Assembly: GCA_026391755.1 (NCBI GenBank)
Contig: JAPLDN010000191.1
Location: 1 to 7,097, forward strand
From: Bacteroidota bacterium
GTDB lineage: Bacteria > Bacteroidota > Bacteroidia > Bacteroidales > FEN-979
Direction: 5' to 3'
DNA length: 7,097 nucleotides
Shown: in pieces, positions 5,416-7,097 of the stretch
Layout of the letters: each line of letters begins with the position of its first letter
Numbering within the stretch: the stretch's first letter is position 1
Made by a program: the position numbers and the translations under genes
Notes under the pieces: generated by a model
What the model saw: the letters and a program-made list of their open reading frames with translations, nothing else
Database searches by the model: none
Told to the model about the DNA's origin: nothing

Positions 5416-7097
5416 ATGTCAGGGTTTCACAATTTTCAATGATCTCAAACTGAAACGAACATTTTCAAAGCGGTATCTGCTTCTGCCGATCATATTGGCA
5501 GTATTCATTATTCTCTTCTTCCTGGTTTATGAAGACATTAAAAACAGGACCATAGACGAATTCAATAATGAACAATTAATATTAGCACAAACCGCATCTC
5601 AGGGAATCACATCATTCTTTACTGATTACCAGGCTGATCTTAATTTCCTTGCCCAATTTAAAAACATTATTGATTTTAACAGTGGAAGTAAAGCAATACT
5701 GGCAAGCTTTTATGAAAATCATAAAAACAATATTGAAGCAGTAAGCAGGATCAACGCTCATGGGGTTATCTTATACACTTATCCTGAAAATGAATCGGTA
5801 ATCGGTAAAGATATTTCCTACCAGAAACATGTTCGTGAGGTCATTGCCACCCATAAGCCGGTAATTAGCGATGTATTTAAGGCTGCTCAGGGCTACCTGG
5901 CAATAGCTTTGCATGTACCCATATTCAAAGGAAATGAATACGTGGGAAGTCTTGCCATGTTAATTTCAATTGACAAGCTGGGAAAAATGTACCTGGGGAA
6001 AATCAAGATAAGAGGGACCGGCAATGTTTGGTTGTTAAGCGAAAATGGAATTGAAATATATTGCCCTGTCAGCGGGCATAAGGGGAACTCATTTCTGTAT
6101 AATACACATAATGATGCCTCCGCCCGTGAATTAATGGAAAATATCAGAAAGGAGGATCATGGGAAGTTAACAAGTGTTCACTCCGAGATAATCCTTGATA
6201 ATAAATCATTGTTTATCAAAAAACATGTTACGTTTTATCGGGCCCCGCTTGGGAATACATACTGGACTATTGCTATTTCATACCTGGATGAAGACATTTA
6301 CATCGCGCTTACCCGGCTTCGTAACCGCCTTATCTTAATTTTTGCTTTGCTCTTTGCAATTATCTCATATTATTTTTACTCAATGGCACAAGTGAGAACT
6401 GTCTTAAAGGCAGAGGCGAAAAGAAAGGAAGCAGAAAGAGTACTCCGGGAGAGCGAAGACCGGTTTAAAAAGCTTTCAAACCTGACTTTTGAAGGAATTT
6501 TAATCCATAACAAAGGTGTGGTGATTGATGCAAACGAGTCGTTTATTAAAATGGTCGGGTACGACCGCGATGAATTGATCGGGAAAGATGTTATTAAACT
6601 ATTGGTTTCACAAGATGATCAGGAAAAAATCAAGACAAATCTGATAGATGAAAGATCTGATCCTTATGAAGTGATCCTGAGAAAAAAGAATGGCACCATA
6701 TTTCCTGTTGAGATCGAAGCAAAAGAAATAAAATACAAAAACGAGAATTTCCGCGTAGCTGCAATCCGGGATATTACAGAACGCAAGCGATCGGCAAAGG
6801 AATTATTAGCTGCCAAAGAGAAAGCCGAAGAAAGCGACCGACTGAAATCAGCATTCCTTGCAAATATGTCACATGAGATCAGAACCCCGATGAATGGCAT
6901 CCTGGGGTTTACTGAATTATTGAGAGAACCTGATCTTACAGGTGAGGAGCAGCAACATTATATCAATATTATAAAGAAAAGCGGTGAACGTTTATTGAAA
7001 ATCATCAATGATATTATTGATATCTCAAAGATTGAATCAGAATTAGTGGAAGTTTCAATATCTGAAACAAATATCAACGAGCAAATTGAATTCATTT
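5416..7097 (+). CDS. Membrane sensor histidine kinase (Cache-PAS-HisKA), 3' cut, start frame disturbed
   Basis: One uninterrupted frame runs from 5414 to the window end. In order it encodes: transmembrane helix 1 (5474-5530, LLLPIILAVFIILFFLVY); a periplasmic Cache-like sensor domain (about 5540-6290, with INAHGVILYTYPENE, then VIGKDISYQKHV and YVGSLAMLISIDKL); transmembrane helix 2 (about 6329-6385); a charged linker; a PAS domain with PAC tail (about 6446-6790, ending IRDITERKR); and a HisKA dimerisation domain with H-box NMSHEIRTPMNG, whose phosphorylated His is codon 6872-6874. The ATPase domain and any receiver domain lie beyond the window. The role is two-component sensing of an unknown periplasmic small molecule. 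No ATG opens this frame near its 5' end: the ATG at 5416 is in another frame and meets TGA at 5440. Dropping one T from the run 5433-5436 would join it to the kinase as MSGFHNFNDLKLKR. I infer an indel, a sequence error or a non-ATG start. Confidence 0.85.

Noticed and set aside
6664..6900. Minus-strand open frame of 78 codons
   Set aside because: Antisense to the PAS/HisKA coding region of the kinase.

Overview
The window looks like a chromosomal segment of a Bacteroidota bacterium, most like the Bacteroidales/Marinilabiliales type. Three things point there. One secreted protein carries a C-terminal type IX secretion (T9SS, type A) sorting domain. The TonB-dependent receptor begins with a carboxypeptidase-regulatory-like domain. 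Intergenic regions carry the phylum-specific -7 promoter element TAnnTTTG, with AT-rich leaders in place of strong Shine-Dalgarno sequences.

Left part (1-4290, all minus strand): a four-gene uptake cassette. In transcription order it holds a small membrane-anchored protein of unknown function (4290-3922), a 156-base intercistronic stretch with two possible RNA hairpins, a HmuY-like surface protein with a T9SS tail (3765-2485), a TonB-dependent outer-membrane receptor (2483-255), and a HmuY-like lipoprotein that runs off the left edge (258-1). The last three genes are joined by a 1-base gap and a 4-base ATGA overlap, so they are probably translated as a coupled unit. The two HmuY-like proteins are recognisably related to each other and flank the receptor. 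By analogy with HmuY/HmuR of Porphyromonas, the surface protein and lipoprotein would capture a ligand (haem or another metal-bearing cofactor) and pass it to the receptor, which imports it using TonB energy. The actual ligand cannot be read from the sequence.

Middle (4291-4509): a divergent promoter region. A perfect TAnnTTTG box faces each way and settles the start codon of the gene on each side.

Right part (4510-7097, plus strand): a FkbM-family SAM-dependent methyltransferase, then a short intergenic region with a third promoter-like element, then a membrane sensor histidine kinase (periplasmic Cache-like domain, PAS, HisKA). The kinase is cut by the right edge before its ATPase domain. 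Its open frame has no usable in-frame ATG. The likely start at 5416 is out of frame by one base, which suggests a single-base indel in a T run, a sequence error, or an unusual start.

No tRNA, rRNA, CRISPR array, insertion sequence or integration site was seen. The best candidate for an under-described system is the uptake cassette, especially its small first gene and the structured intercistronic RNA.
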